The notes: generated by a model from the sequence alone, not told the origin. Shown: positions 36,953 to 45,515, counted from the stretch's first letter. The stretch is 64,000 nt of DNA from Saccharopolyspora sp. SCSIO 74807 (GCF_037023755.1 NZ_CP146100.1:870501-934500); one strand, 5' to 3'. Made by a program: numbers and translations.

Positions 36953-36970
36953 GCCGAATCACCACCTGCA

Positions 36971-37026
36971 CATATTCGCCAAGACGGATACTATGACACC
37001 AGGATACATCCGGCGAGGCGAATATG
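36971..37026. promoter_or_regulatory. inverted repeat in the divergent mer promoter
   Basis: CATATTCGCC (36971-36980) and GGCGAATATG (37017-37026) form a perfect 10-bp inverted repeat with 36 bp between, centred between the repressor gene and merA. The sequence between is A/T-rich (GATACTATGACACC). These are likely half-sites for the ArsR-type repressor overlapping the merA promoter. Confidence 0.55.
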
Positions 37027-37065
37027 ACGAGGCGGGCGCGGCGGCTCGTCAGGAAAGGTGCGGAG

Positions 37066-38481
37066 ATGGCCTTCGATCTGGCGATCATTGGCTCCGGGGG
37101 TGCGGCGTTCGCGGCGGCGATCGCCGCGCGGCGGGAGAACCGCTCGGTGGTGATGATCGAGCGCGGCACCGTCGGGGGTACCTGTGTGAACACAGGCTGC
37201 GTGCCCTCGAAAGCGCTGCTGGCTGCCGCCGAAGCGCGGCATATGGCCCTGTCCGCGCAGCGGTTCCCGGGGGTGCGGGCCAGCGCTGAGGAGGTCGCGT
37301 TTGCCGAGTTGATCGGCGGGAAAAGTGACCTGGTGGCTGCGATGCAGCAGGACAAGTACACGGGTTTGGCCGCCGAGTACGGCTGGGAGATCATCGCTGG
37401 CCAGGCGCGGTTCGTGGACGGCCCCGCGGTGGAGGTCGACCTCGCCGGGGGCGGGAGCCGCCGGATCGAGGCCGAGCACTATCTCGTCGCCACCGGCTCG
37501 GCCCCGCGGATACCGCAGGTGGACGGGCTGGACGAGGTGGACTACCTGACCTCGACCACGGCGATGGAACTGACGGCCCTGCCGGAATCGATGCTGGTCG
37601 TCGGGGGCAACTATGTCGGCCTGGAACAGGCTCAATTGTTCTCTCGCCTCGGGGTGCGCGTGGAGGTGGTCGAGATGCTGGACCGACTGGCTCCGGCCGA
37701 GGAACCCGAGGTCTCCGACGCGCTCGCGCGGGTCTTCGCCGAGGAAGGCATCGGCGTGCACTCCGGCACCGTCCTGGCGCGGGTGCGACGCGAGAACGGG
37801 CGGGTCGTCGCCGAGCTGCGCGACCCGCGGGGGCACGCTCGCGAGTTGCGGGTCGACGCCCTGTTGATGGCCACCGGGCGCGCCCCGGTCACCGACGGGT
37901 TGGGGCTGGACGCCGTCGGCGTACGGACGGGGCAGCACGGCCAGGTCGTCACCGATGAACACCTGCGCACCGAGAACCCCCGGATTTGGGCCGCGGGTGA
38001 CGTGACCGGGCACCCGCAGTTCGTCTACGTCGCGGGCGCGCACGGCGCGGTCGTGGTCGACAACGCCTTCCACCAGGCAGGCCGAACGCTGGATTACCAC
38101 CACCTGCCGCGGGTGACCTTCACCAGCCCCCAGGTCGCCGCCGCGGGCCTCACCGAGGTCGAGGCCCAGCAGCGGGGTTACGACTGCGAATGCCGGGTCC
38201 TGCCGCTGGAACATGTGCCGCGCGCCCTGATCAACCGCGACACGCGCGGGCTGATCAAGCTGGTCGCCGAACGTGACACCGGCCGGCTGCTCGGTGCGCA
38301 CGTGCTCGCTGACGGCGCCGGGGAGGTGATCGCCACTGCGGTCTACGCGCTGCACAACCAGATGAGCGTCTACGACATGGGCGAGCTGTGGTGCCCGTAT
38401 CTGACGATGGCCGAGGCCCTCAAACTCGCCGCCCAAACCTTCACCCGCGACATCACCAAACTCTCCTGCTGCGCCGCCTGA
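37066..38481 (+). CDS. merA: mercuric reductase, core form without N-terminal HMA domain
   Basis: 471 aa from ATG 37066, preceded by AGGAAAGG. LAIIGSGGAAFAAAIAARRE binds FAD; the redox motif GGTCVNTGCVPSK gives Cys40 and Cys45; MLVVGGNYVGLEQAQLFSRL binds NADPH; IWAAGDVTGHPQFVYVA is the second FAD motif. The C-terminus ends LSCCAA, the vicinal Cys pair (468-469) that hands Hg(II) to the active site of the other subunit. The N-terminal metal-binding domain found in many MerA proteins is absent, as in other actinobacterial forms. It reduces Hg(II) to Hg(0) in the cytoplasm. Confidence 0.93.
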   Translation: MAFDLAIIGSGGAAFAAAIAARRENRSVVMIERGTVGGTCVNTGCVPSKALLAAAEARHMALSAQRFPGVRASAEEVAFAELIGGKSDLVAAMQQDKYTGLAAEYGWEIIAGQARFVDGPAVEVDLAGGGSRRIEAEHYLVATGSAPRIPQVDGLDEVDYLTSTTAMELTALPESMLVVGGNYVGLEQAQLFSRLGVRVEVVEMLDRLAPAEEPEVSDALARVFAEEGIGVHSGTVLARVRRENGRVVAELRDPRGHARELRVDALLMATGRAPVTDGLGLDAVGVRTGQHGQVVTDEHLRTENPRIWAAGDVTGHPQFVYVAGAHGAVVVDNAFHQAGRTLDYHHLPRVTFTSPQVAAAGLTEVEAQQRGYDCECRVLPLEHVPRALINRDTRGLIKLVAERDTGRLLGAHVLADGAGEVIATAVYALHNQMSVYDMGELWCPYLTMAEALKLAAQTFTRDITKLSCCAA

Positions 38482-38497
38482 GCGGAAAGACCCAACG

Positions 38498-38923
38498 ATG
38501 ACCGAGAGCACGGGACAGTCCCAGGTAATGACCGTGGGGGAGTTGTCCCGCCGTACCGGCGTCCCGATCAAAACGTTGCGCCAGTACAGCGACTGGGGCT
38601 TGATCTACACCATCGGTCGCAGCGCGGCGAATTACCGACTCTTCGACGCCGACGCCCTGTGGTGTGTCCACCTGATCGGCCAGCTCCGCGGCCTCGGGCT
38701 CACCGTGGCCGAGATCCGCGAGCTGACCGGCACCGCCGATCCGATCGGCCCCCGTCTGGCCTGGTTGCTTCAGCGGTCACGACAGCGCCTGTCCGCACGG
38801 ATCGACGAGTTGCAGCAGACACTGCGGCGCATCGACGAGTTCGAGGATGCCCACCGCACAGAACTAGCCGGGCGGGGTGGGGTGTGCTGGCCGGGTGACC
38901 CCCGCTGCGTCGCGCACGCTTGA
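38498..38923 (+). CDS. MerR-family regulator downstream of merA
   Basis: 141 aa. A MerR N-terminal helix-turn-helix: TVGELSRRTGVPIKTLRQYS, with DWGLIY in place of the more common E-GL-P, then LFDADALWCVHLIGQLRGLG and LTVAEIRELTG. A long dimer helix follows (RSRQRLSARIDELQQTLRRI), and the C-terminus holds GGVCWPGDPRCVAHA, a two-Cys metal or thiol site. Its TGA overlaps the -35 box of the merB1 promoter. It starts 16 bp after merA. It probably activates the two merB genes, perhaps on organomercurials, while the ArsR-type repressor controls merA. Confidence 0.82.
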   Translation: MTESTGQSQVMTVGELSRRTGVPIKTLRQYSDWGLIYTIGRSAANYRLFDADALWCVHLIGQLRGLGLTVAEIRELTGTADPIGPRLAWLLQRSRQRLSARIDELQQTLRRIDEFEDAHRTELAGRGGVCWPGDPRCVAHA

Positions 38924-38951
38924 CCCTCACCCCGGGGTCAGACCCTACGGT
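38920..38951 (+). promoter_or_regulatory. MerR-type promoter of merB1
   Basis: TTGACC (38920-38925) and TACGGT (38946-38951) are separated by 20 bp, the overlong spacer used by MerR activators. Inside lies a dyad TGACCC (38921-38926) / GGGTCA (38935-38940). The GTG of merB1 follows 45 bp later behind GGGAGGTAAGG. Confidence 0.6.
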
Positions 38952-38996
38952 CGCGGCACTCCAGCAACTACGCCGTCACCGTGGGAGGTAAGGACC

Positions 38997-39674
38997 GTGA
39001 CCAGCGCACATCCCACCCAGGCCGTCGACGAACTCAGCCAGCCCGGCGGCGCCCTCGATCTCGGCCCAGCCCAGGCCCGTCTGCTGATCCGGATGCTCCG
39101 CCTGCTCGCCCAGGAGGACCATCCCGTCCGCCGTGACCGGGTCCTGGACTCGATCGCGGGCCTGGGCATCGAGCACGCACACGCGGCTGCCCTGCTCGAT
39201 TCCTGGACCGAACGCGACGACGAGGGCCACATCGTGGGACTCGTTTTGACCCACAACCCGACCGCTCACGAGGTCATCATCGGCGGCGCCCGGAAGTGGA
39301 CATGGTGCGCGATGGACACCCTGATCTTCACGATCGTGCTGAACACACCGATCACCGTGTGCTCAACCGCCCCCGAATCCGGTGCGGTCGTGCGGCTCCA
39401 GGTCAGTCCCTCCGGCACCACCGAGGCCGATCCGGCCGACGCTGTCGTGACGCAGCGAGTGCCCGCTCGTGGCCAATCCGACTTCGGTACGAAGACCGCG
39501 ATCTGGGGCTCCTTCTGCCATCACAGCTTCTTCTTCCCCAACCACACCGAGGCCGAGCACTGGGCAGCCGGTCGCGACGACATCGCCATTTTGTCTCTTG
39601 AGGACGGATTCGCCGCAGCGCGGGGCATGGCCGCGGCGTTGACGCGATACGACGAGGACCAGGCTGGCGAGTGA
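38997..39674 (+). CDS. merB: organomercurial lyase, divergent form
   Basis: 225 aa from GTG 38997 (GGGAGG upstream). A winged-helix-like N-terminal region (ARLLIRMLRLLAQEDHPVRR) precedes the MerB core RKWTWCAMDTLIFTIVL with Cys104 and Asp107, a Cys122, and GSFCHHSFFFPNHTEAEHW with Cys174. In plasmid MerB, Cys96, Asp99 and Cys159 carry the reaction; all three have counterparts here, but the spacing between them differs from the standard form. It cleaves C-Hg bonds and passes Hg(II) to MerA. A second, more typical merB follows 40 bp later. Confidence 0.82.
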   Translation: MTSAHPTQAVDELSQPGGALDLGPAQARLLIRMLRLLAQEDHPVRRDRVLDSIAGLGIEHAHAAALLDSWTERDDEGHIVGLVLTHNPTAHEVIIGGARKWTWCAMDTLIFTIVLNTPITVCSTAPESGAVVRLQVSPSGTTEADPADAVVTQRVPARGQSDFGTKTAIWGSFCHHSFFFPNHTEAEHWAAGRDDIAILSLEDGFAAARGMAAALTRYDEDQAGE

Positions 39675-39713
39675 GCTTGCCGGGCCGAAGTTAACAACCA
39701 AGGACTGATCGCC

Positions 39714-40367
39714 ATGACCGAAGAACAGATCCACGCCGGCGTGCAGAAGCTGATTGGCGTGGTCAACGCGAACCTGGCCATGCCTGACCTACTGCCGCAC
39801 CTGTGGCGCCTGCTCGTCGACCTCGGCGAACCCGTCTCCGCAGAGCACTTGGCCGCCGCTGGCGGCTGGCCGATGGAGAAGGTTCAAGCCGAGCTGGCCA
39901 GGCAGCCTGGGGTGGACTGGGACGAGCACGGCCGAATCGCCGGATTCGGGCTGACCCTGCGCCCCACACCGCACGCGTTCACCTTCGACCGCAGGACCGT
40001 CTACGGGTGGTGCGCCACCGATACGCTCCAGTTCCCGCGCGGCCTCGGCCACCCCGGCGTGGTGGACTCCACCTGCCCAGCCACCGGCCAGCACATTCGC
40101 ATCGAACTCACCCCCAACGGCATCGTCCGCGTCGACCCGCCAGAAGCCCTGGTATCAAAGATGCACCTCACCCGGGCCGTGGCCAACCTGCGCGATCTCT
40201 GCGATCTCGGACACTTCTTCAGCTCACGCAAGGTCGCCGCCGACTGGCTAACCGCGCACCCGCAAGGCGAAGTCATCCCGGTCGCCGAGGAATTCGAGGT
40301 GGTACGGCGAGCATCAACAGAACTGGGCTGGACGGCGCTGTCGGCCCCGAGCCCTCCCGCTTGCTGA
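39714..40367 (+). CDS. merB: organomercurial lyase, canonical form
   Basis: 217 aa. TVYGWCATDTLQFPRGL places Cys100 and Asp103, STCPATG gives Cys121, and RDLCDLGHFFSSRKVAADW gives Cys163. These are offset by exactly +4 from Cys96/Asp99/Cys117/Cys159 of the plasmid R831b enzyme, so the active site is complete. The N-terminal third is the usual helical domain (LPHLWRLLVDLGEPVSAEHL). It is co-directional with merB1, whose protein differs clearly, so the pair is not a recent duplication and may cover different substrates. Confidence 0.9.
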   Translation: MTEEQIHAGVQKLIGVVNANLAMPDLLPHLWRLLVDLGEPVSAEHLAAAGGWPMEKVQAELARQPGVDWDEHGRIAGFGLTLRPTPHAFTFDRRTVYGWCATDTLQFPRGLGHPGVVDSTCPATGQHIRIELTPNGIVRVDPPEALVSKMHLTRAVANLRDLCDLGHFFSSRKVAADWLTAHPQGEVIPVAEEFEVVRRASTELGWTALSAPSPPAC

Positions 40368-40473
40368 GCCGACCTGTGAAGGGCCGGGTCGACCTGGGCC
40401 GGTGATTGGCTAACTGACGAGGCTCTCTATCCAGGTGGCCCGGCGAAATTCCGCTGCGCCGGCCGGACGCGCG

Positions 40474-41673
40474 TCACACCGTGGACGACCTTTCTGGTCG
40501 TTCATGGCGGAATGCCGGGAGGGCGACTACCGCAGCGACCAGCGCGGCGACCCCGAAAGAGCTGAGAGCCGCGGTGAATCCGGCAGGCAGCAGGACGGCT
40601 TGGAAAGCGAGGCTGCCCAGTCCCATGCCGGTGAACAAGGTGAAGACGTTGAGGCCCATAGCCAACCCACCGTGGCCAGGCAGGTCTGTGACGATGCCGC
40701 CCAGCGGTGGTTGGGTCATGTCGTAGCCCAGCGAGAGGGCGACGATGGTGGCTTGCACGGCCAGCAGCGGCAGTGGCGTGGCCAGCAGCAAGGCGCAGAC
40801 AGCGCCGAGGGCCACGCCGGCGGGGATGATGCGGGCGCGGCCGTAGCGGTCGGCCAGGCGTCCGATGACCGGACCGAGCAGCAGGCCCGGGATGCCGTAG
40901 CCGAGCAGGGTCAGCCCGATGCCGAACTCGCCGAGGCCAAAACGTTGGGTCAGGTACACGCCCAGCCAGGTGTAGATGCCGGAGTGCAGCAGCGCGTTGA
41001 TCAGCACGTAGGTGTAGGTGCGGCGCCCACGGGCCGGGCGCAGCAGGTTCAGGTACCCGGCGGCCACGGTCCGCGGCGCGGGCGGTGCCGCCGACCGCGG
41101 GGTCTTCGGTAGTAGTGCCAGCGCCGTGACGAATAGAACCAGCCCGGCCGCGGCGGCGGCCAGGAACAGTCCGGGCCAGCCGACCAGCGGCTCGCCCAGG
41201 GCGCCGGTGGTGGCGCCGACGGCGATGCCCCCGGCCATACCACCGAACAGCCAGCCCAGGGCGTGGCCACGCCGCTGGTAGGGCACCAGGTCCCCGATGA
41301 GTGCCAGGGAGATCGGTACGACGCCGCTGGCGCCGATCGCGGTGGCCAGCCGCATCCCGATGAACGCCCCGGCGCTGCCGGCCAACGCGGTTGCGGCGGC
41401 CAGCACGGTGAGGGCGGCCAGTGAGCCGAGGATGACCGGACGGCGCCCGAGGTGTTCGGAGACCGGTCCCCACACCAGCACCATCGCTCCGTAGGGGATC
41501 AGGTAGGCGGGCACGGCCAGCCCAACAAGGTCGGGCGAGGCGTGGAAGACCTCGGCCAGCCGCGGGATCAGCGGCGCGACCATGAAGATCTGCGCGAAGA
41601 TCACAAACGCCGCGGCGGTCAGTAGCGCCAGCATCCCGCGCGGAGCAGCGGGCTTTGTCAGTTGCTCAGACAC
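40474..41673 (-). CDS. MFS efflux permease
   Basis: 399 aa, 12 hydrophobic segments. GPVSEHLGRRPVILGSLAA is the loop 2-3 motif and RLADRYGRARIIPAGVALG its repeat in the second half; GDLVPYQRRGHALGWLFGGM fits drug/H+ antiporters. The GTG start is preceded by AGGAA. It converges with merB2 and lies between the mer and copper genes, so it could serve either; the substrate is not readable. No regulator is directly attached. Confidence 0.82.
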   Translation of the reverse strand: MSEQLTKPAAPRGMLALLTAAAFVIFAQIFMVAPLIPRLAEVFHASPDLVGLAVPAYLIPYGAMVLVWGPVSEHLGRRPVILGSLAALTVLAAATALAGSAGAFIGMRLATAIGASGVVPISLALIGDLVPYQRRGHALGWLFGGMAGGIAVGATTGALGEPLVGWPGLFLAAAAAGLVLFVTALALLPKTPRSAAPPAPRTVAAGYLNLLRPARGRRTYTYVLINALLHSGIYTWLGVYLTQRFGLGEFGIGLTLLGYGIPGLLLGPVIGRLADRYGRARIIPAGVALGAVCALLLATPLPLLAVQATIVALSLGYDMTQPPLGGIVTDLPGHGGLAMGLNVFTLFTGMGLGSLAFQAVLLPAGFTAALSSFGVAALVAAVVALPAFRHERPERSSTV

Positions 41674-41752
41674 GTCATTTCCTGTGCGACAAGTCCAGGG
41701 CGCTGCCCCCGAACCGGTGATGTGCGGTCAAATCCGGTGTTGCCGTGGCCAA

Positions 41753-44212
41753 TCAGGTCACGGTTTGCTCGGAGAACTCCTGGCCTGCTGCGCTGCGGGC
41801 GCGACCGACGCTGGCGATGGCGCTGATCAGCAGCGAGGGGCGCGTGCCGAAGGAGTTGAGGAAGATCGTGGTCACGCTGGCGGCCATGGCCACCATGGCC
41901 CACACCGGGGAAATCAGCCCGGTAGAGGCCAGCGGGATGCCGAGGCCGTTGAAGGTGAACGCCAAGCCCACGTTGGTGCGGGTGCGCCGGTAGGCCCGGG
42001 CACTAATCGCACGAGCATCGAGCACCGCGGTGACCTCGTCGCGCAGCAGGACGACGTCGGCGGATTCCACGGCGATGTCGGTGCCGCCACCGGCGGCCAC
42101 GCCCACGTCAGCCTGCATCAGCGCGGGGGCGTCGTTGATCCCATCGCCGACCATGGCCACCCGGGTGCCGTCGGCCTGCAACTCGCGCACGATCGCGGCC
42201 TTGCCCTCCGGGCGCACCCCGGCATGAACTTCGGTGACGCCGATCTGATCGGCGACGTGGCGTGCGGCGCGCTGGTTGTCGCCGGTGACCAACACCGGCT
42301 GCATCCCGGCGCGGCGCATGGCCGTGACCGCCTCGGCGGCGTCGGGCCGCACCTGGTCGCCCAGTGCGATCGCACCCCGCAGCACCTGGTCGGCGGCCAC
42401 CGCGATCACTGTGTGCCCGGCGGCTTCCTGCTCGGCGATCCAGTCCGACAACCCCGCCAGGCCCACGCCGCTGTCGGGGAGCAATCCTGGGCGGCCCACT
42501 ACGACGTGCTGGCCGTCGACGGTGGCGCGCACGCCGGAGCCGGTCATCGACTCGAAATCGTGCGCCTGCGCCACGGTCAGTCCCGCGTCCTCGGCGGCGA
42601 CCACGACAGCGCGGGCGAGGGGATGTTCGGAGTGGTGCTCTGCCGCGGCGGCCAACGCCAGCACGGCGGCCGTGTCGCCGTCGGTGGAGGCGACGGCCCG
42701 CACGGTGGGGCGGCCTTCGGTGACGGTGCCCGTCTTGTCCAGCACGATGCGGCGTACCAGCCGGAAAGTCTGGAATGCCTCGCCGGTGCGCATGACGATG
42801 CCCCGGTCGGCGGCGTGCCCGGTGCCGCGCACGATCGCCAGCGGTGCCGCGATGCCCACCGCGCAGGGGTAGCCCATCACCAGCACCCCGAGCGCGGCGA
42901 ACACCGCCCGGTGCACATCCGGCTGCCCGGAGACCGCCCAACTCGCGCCGAGCCAGGCCAGCAGCGCCACGGCAGCGACGATGAGCACTGTGGGCGTGTA
43001 GACGCGCAGCACCCTGTCAACGAGGTGCAGGATGCCGGGCTTGAGCGCCCGGGAGTCCTCCACATGGCGCACCACTTGAGCCAGGAAGCCTTCCGCTCCA
43101 GTGGCGGTGACCTCGATCAGCAGGCTGCCGGTGCCGTTGATCGCCCCGCCCACGACCTCCTCGCCCGGCCCGCGCTCGGCCGGGACCGGTTCCCCGGTGA
43201 CCAGCGAAAAATCGACCGCTGAGGAGCCGGAGCTGATGCGCCCGTCCAGCGGAATGCGCTCACCCGGCCGCACCCGCACCAGCTGGCCCACCTCGACCTG
43301 CTCGACGGGCACCTCGGACTCGCCGGAGTCGGTGGCCAGCCGGGCCAGGTCGGGCTGCAGGTCCAGCAGTTTCTTGATCGACTGACTGGAGCGGGTCTTG
43401 ACCAGCAGCGACAGCCACTCCGAGAAGATGTGGTAGGTCGCCACGATCGCCGCCACCGCGAAGAACTCCGCAGTCGGATAGTCCGCCAGGACGCCGGTGA
43501 GCCCGACGATGCCGCCGGTGATGCCGGCGAACGCGCCGATCTCCAGCAGCACGTGCTGGTTGAGGATGCCGCGGCGCGCGGACTGATACGCCATCCGCAG
43601 GATGTGCGGGGCCACCCCGAACACCATCACCCCCGCCAGCCCGGCGGCGATCCAGCCGTTGACTGGTGGTGCGAGCAGCCCGGAGAAGCGGGCGGCCAGG
43701 GCAAGCGCACCGGGGGCGGCGACCGCGGCGGCCCATCCGGCCGCCCGCCCCTGCCCGGTGGGGCGCAGGATCGAGAACACCAGCGCCAGCGCCCCGACCA
43801 GCAGGGTGGCGCACGCGATCGTCCACCAGCCCTCGGCGATCTGCACCATCGCGGGCAGGCTCACGCCGATCGCGGTGAACAGCCGTTGGCCCTCGCGTAG
43901 CAGGTCGCGCTCTTCGTCCTCGAAGGCACGCAGCTTGCGTGGATCGTAGAGTTCGTAGCCGATATCACGCAGCGTGCCCAGGATCTGTTCGGGCTCGACA
44001 ATGCCGGGGTCGTAGTCAACGAGGGCCTGCTCGTGGGTCAGGCTCACCGATACAGTGCCGACCCCGTCCATGCGGCCCAGGGCCTTCTCGATCGTGCCTG
44101 TGCACAGCGAGCAATGCAGACCCGAGATCCGCGCCCGAATCCGCCGCTGGCCCGGCGTCGTACTCGGCTCCGAGGCCCACAACTGCGGGCGTTCCTCAAC
44201 GGCCGTACTCAC
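41753..44212 (-). CDS. heavy-metal P1B-type ATPase (copper-like) with atypical YPC motif
   Basis: 819 aa. An N-terminal HMA domain holds GLHCSLCTGTIEKAL (CxxC at about 34-37). The transmembrane metal site reads MGYPCAVGIAAPLAI (about 447): Tyr-Pro-Cys instead of the Cys-Pro-Cys of Cu+ pumps. The phosphorylation site is DKTGTVTEGRPTVR (about 489), with SEHPLARAVV as the HP motif, and GDGINDAPALMQADVGVAAG closes the ATP domain. Six to eight membrane segments fit the family. The GTG start overlaps the CopZ-like stop (GTGA), so the two are coupled. Cu+ is the default substrate given the chaperone and CueR-like regulator, but the altered motif could change specificity. Confidence 0.88.
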   Translation of the reverse strand: MSTAVEERPQLWASEPSTTPGQRRIRARISGLHCSLCTGTIEKALGRMDGVGTVSVSLTHEQALVDYDPGIVEPEQILGTLRDIGYELYDPRKLRAFEDEERDLLREGQRLFTAIGVSLPAMVQIAEGWWTIACATLLVGALALVFSILRPTGQGRAAGWAAAVAAPGALALAARFSGLLAPPVNGWIAAGLAGVMVFGVAPHILRMAYQSARRGILNQHVLLEIGAFAGITGGIVGLTGVLADYPTAEFFAVAAIVATYHIFSEWLSLLVKTRSSQSIKKLLDLQPDLARLATDSGESEVPVEQVEVGQLVRVRPGERIPLDGRISSGSSAVDFSLVTGEPVPAERGPGEEVVGGAINGTGSLLIEVTATGAEGFLAQVVRHVEDSRALKPGILHLVDRVLRVYTPTVLIVAAVALLAWLGASWAVSGQPDVHRAVFAALGVLVMGYPCAVGIAAPLAIVRGTGHAADRGIVMRTGEAFQTFRLVRRIVLDKTGTVTEGRPTVRAVASTDGDTAAVLALAAAAEHHSEHPLARAVVVAAEDAGLTVAQAHDFESMTGSGVRATVDGQHVVVGRPGLLPDSGVGLAGLSDWIAEQEAAGHTVIAVAADQVLRGAIALGDQVRPDAAEAVTAMRRAGMQPVLVTGDNQRAARHVADQIGVTEVHAGVRPEGKAAIVRELQADGTRVAMVGDGINDAPALMQADVGVAAGGGTDIAVESADVVLLRDEVTAVLDARAISARAYRRTRTNVGLAFTFNGLGIPLASTGLISPVWAMVAMAASVTTIFLNSFGTRPSLLISAIASVGRARSAAGQEFSEQTVT

Positions 44213-44430
44213 CGGCTCGCCCCGTCGATGACCTCGAAGCCCGCCGCCTCGATCCGCTCAGCCAGCACCGCACGATCGGCAAGTCCCGGGCCGATACTCA
44301 CCTCCACATGGCCGGTGCTGTGGTCAGCGGTCACTTCCCGCACGCCGTCCACGCGGTGCAGCACCCTCGCGATGCGCTGTTCACACCCCGAGCACGACAT
44401 GCCCGTGACCTGCAACCTCACCATATCCAT
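44209..44430 (-). CDS. copZ: HMA-domain metallochaperone (CopZ-like)
   Basis: 73 aa, one ferredoxin-like HMA domain: MVRLQVTGMSCSGCEQRIAR with the CxxC metal site, then VDGVREVTADHSTGHVEVSI and RIEAAGFEVIDG. It should carry Cu+ (or another soft metal) to the ATPase encoded immediately downstream, whose GTG overlaps its stop. GGGGAG lies upstream of the ATG. It is the first gene behind the MerR-type promoter at 44479-44509. Confidence 0.87.
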   Translation of the reverse strand: MDMVRLQVTGMSCSGCEQRIARVLHRVDGVREVTADHSTGHVEVSIGPGLADRAVLAERIEAAGFEVIDGASR

Positions 44431-44478
44431 GGTCGTTTAACTCCCCTGGTTCCCTGCGGTTGTCCTCGCCTCCGTAGA

Positions 44479-44509
44479 CGTTAGAACCTTGTCCCTGGGG
44501 TAAGGTCAA
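44479..44509 (-). promoter_or_regulatory. MerR/CueR-type promoter of the copZ-ATPase operon
   Basis: On the minus strand TTGACC (44509-44504) and CTAACG (44484-44479) are 19 bp apart. Between them is a dyad with ACCTT at one end and AAGGT at the other (44486-44506), arms ACCTTGTCCC and GGGGTAAGGT with two mismatches. This is the CueR/ZntR operator layout. The regulator gene starts 34 bp away on the other strand. Confidence 0.75.
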
Positions 44510-44542
44510 GGATGAAAGTTCCGGCCGCCGCAGGAGGCTCTG

Positions 44543-44953
44543 ATGGGCATGACCGTGGGCGCGGCGGCCAAGGCCGCCGGGGTCAGCGCCAAGGCGGTGC
44601 GACTGTGGGAGTCCAAGGGGTTGCTTCCCCCGGCCGAGCGCACCGAGGCCGGCTACCGCGTCTTCACCGAGGACGATCTCGACGTGCTGCGCTTCATCCG
44701 CCAAGCCAAGACTCTGGGCCTGACCCTGCCCGAGATCAAAAACATCATCGACCTGCAGCGCGACGGCGCCACCCCCTGTGGCCGGGTCACCGAACTGCTC
44801 GATACCCACATCGCCGAGATCGACCGCACACTGACCGAACTCCGTCAGCTCCGCCGCTCACTGGCCACCGCCCGCCAGGCCGCCCGCGACAGCCAACGCC
44901 GCGGCGAAGACGCGGTCGTCTGCCACATCATCGAAAACCACACCACCCGTTAG
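44543..44953 (+). CDS. MerR-family metal regulator (CueR-like)
   Basis: 136 aa. TVGAAAKAAGVSAKAVRLWE, SKGLLPPAERTEAGYRVFTE and DDLDVLRFIRQAKTLGLTLP form a classical MerR DNA-binding domain; LPEIKNIIDLQRDGATPCGR begins the dimer helix, where Cys in TPCGRV is the first ligand of the metal loop, and a C-terminal VCHIIENH supplies a second Cys. The pattern fits thiophilic-metal sensors. AGGAGG precedes the ATG. It faces copZ and its operator spans the divergent promoter, so it should activate copZ-ATPase when metal binds. Confidence 0.85.
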   Translation: MGMTVGAAAKAAGVSAKAVRLWESKGLLPPAERTEAGYRVFTEDDLDVLRFIRQAKTLGLTLPEIKNIIDLQRDGATPCGRVTELLDTHIAEIDRTLTELRQLRRSLATARQAARDSQRRGEDAVVCHIIENHTTR

Positions 44954-44993
44954 CCAATGGCGCTGACACCCGAAACCGGCAGACACTGCACGG

Positions 44994-45515
44994 ATGGACA
45001 AGCAAGCCGTGCACGATGACATGGAGCGCGCACGCGTCAGCTTCCATCGGCTCCTCAACGCTGCTACCGATGCCGATCTGCGCAAGCCATCGAACGGAAC
45101 CCGCTGGAACAACCGGCAACTGCTGTTCCACATGCTGCTCGGCTACCTGATCATCCGCGCCTTGGTGACCCTGGCGAAGGTGTTCGACCGGCGACCCTCC
45201 GGTGCCGGACGGGGTTTCGCGCGGGCGCTCAACGCTGCGACCACACCATTCGACCTTGTGAACTACGCCGGTTCCTACCTCGGCGGAACCGCCCTCACCC
45301 GCAAGCAGATGGCTTCCCGGTTCGATCGCGTGATCGCGGCACTGCACCGTCGACTGGACGCCGAAACCGAGGCCGACCTCGTCCGCGGCATGCACTACCC
45401 CACCCGGTGGGATCCGTTCTTCCAGGAGTTCATGACCCTGGCCAATATCTACCGCTTTCCCACACAGCACTTCGATTTCCACATGCGTCAGCTCACACTC
45501 GACGACGCGAGCTGA
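44994..45515 (+). CDS. DinB-like (DinB_2) four-helix bundle protein
   Basis: 173 aa. DMERARVSFHRLLNAATDAD, then SNGTRWNNRQLLFHMLLGYL, which contains the His typical of the DinB metal triad, and a distal HYPTRWDPFFQEFMTLANIY and TQHFDFHMRQL with further His. Such proteins include thiol-dependent S-transferases that act with mycothiol, but this one is not assigned. It follows the CueR-like gene by 40 bp and may be in its operon. Confidence 0.75.
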   Translation: MDKQAVHDDMERARVSFHRLLNAATDADLRKPSNGTRWNNRQLLFHMLLGYLIIRALVTLAKVFDRRPSGAGRGFARALNAATTPFDLVNYAGSYLGGTALTRKQMASRFDRVIAALHRRLDAETEADLVRGMHYPTRWDPFFQEFMTLANIYRFPTQHFDFHMRQLTLDDAS

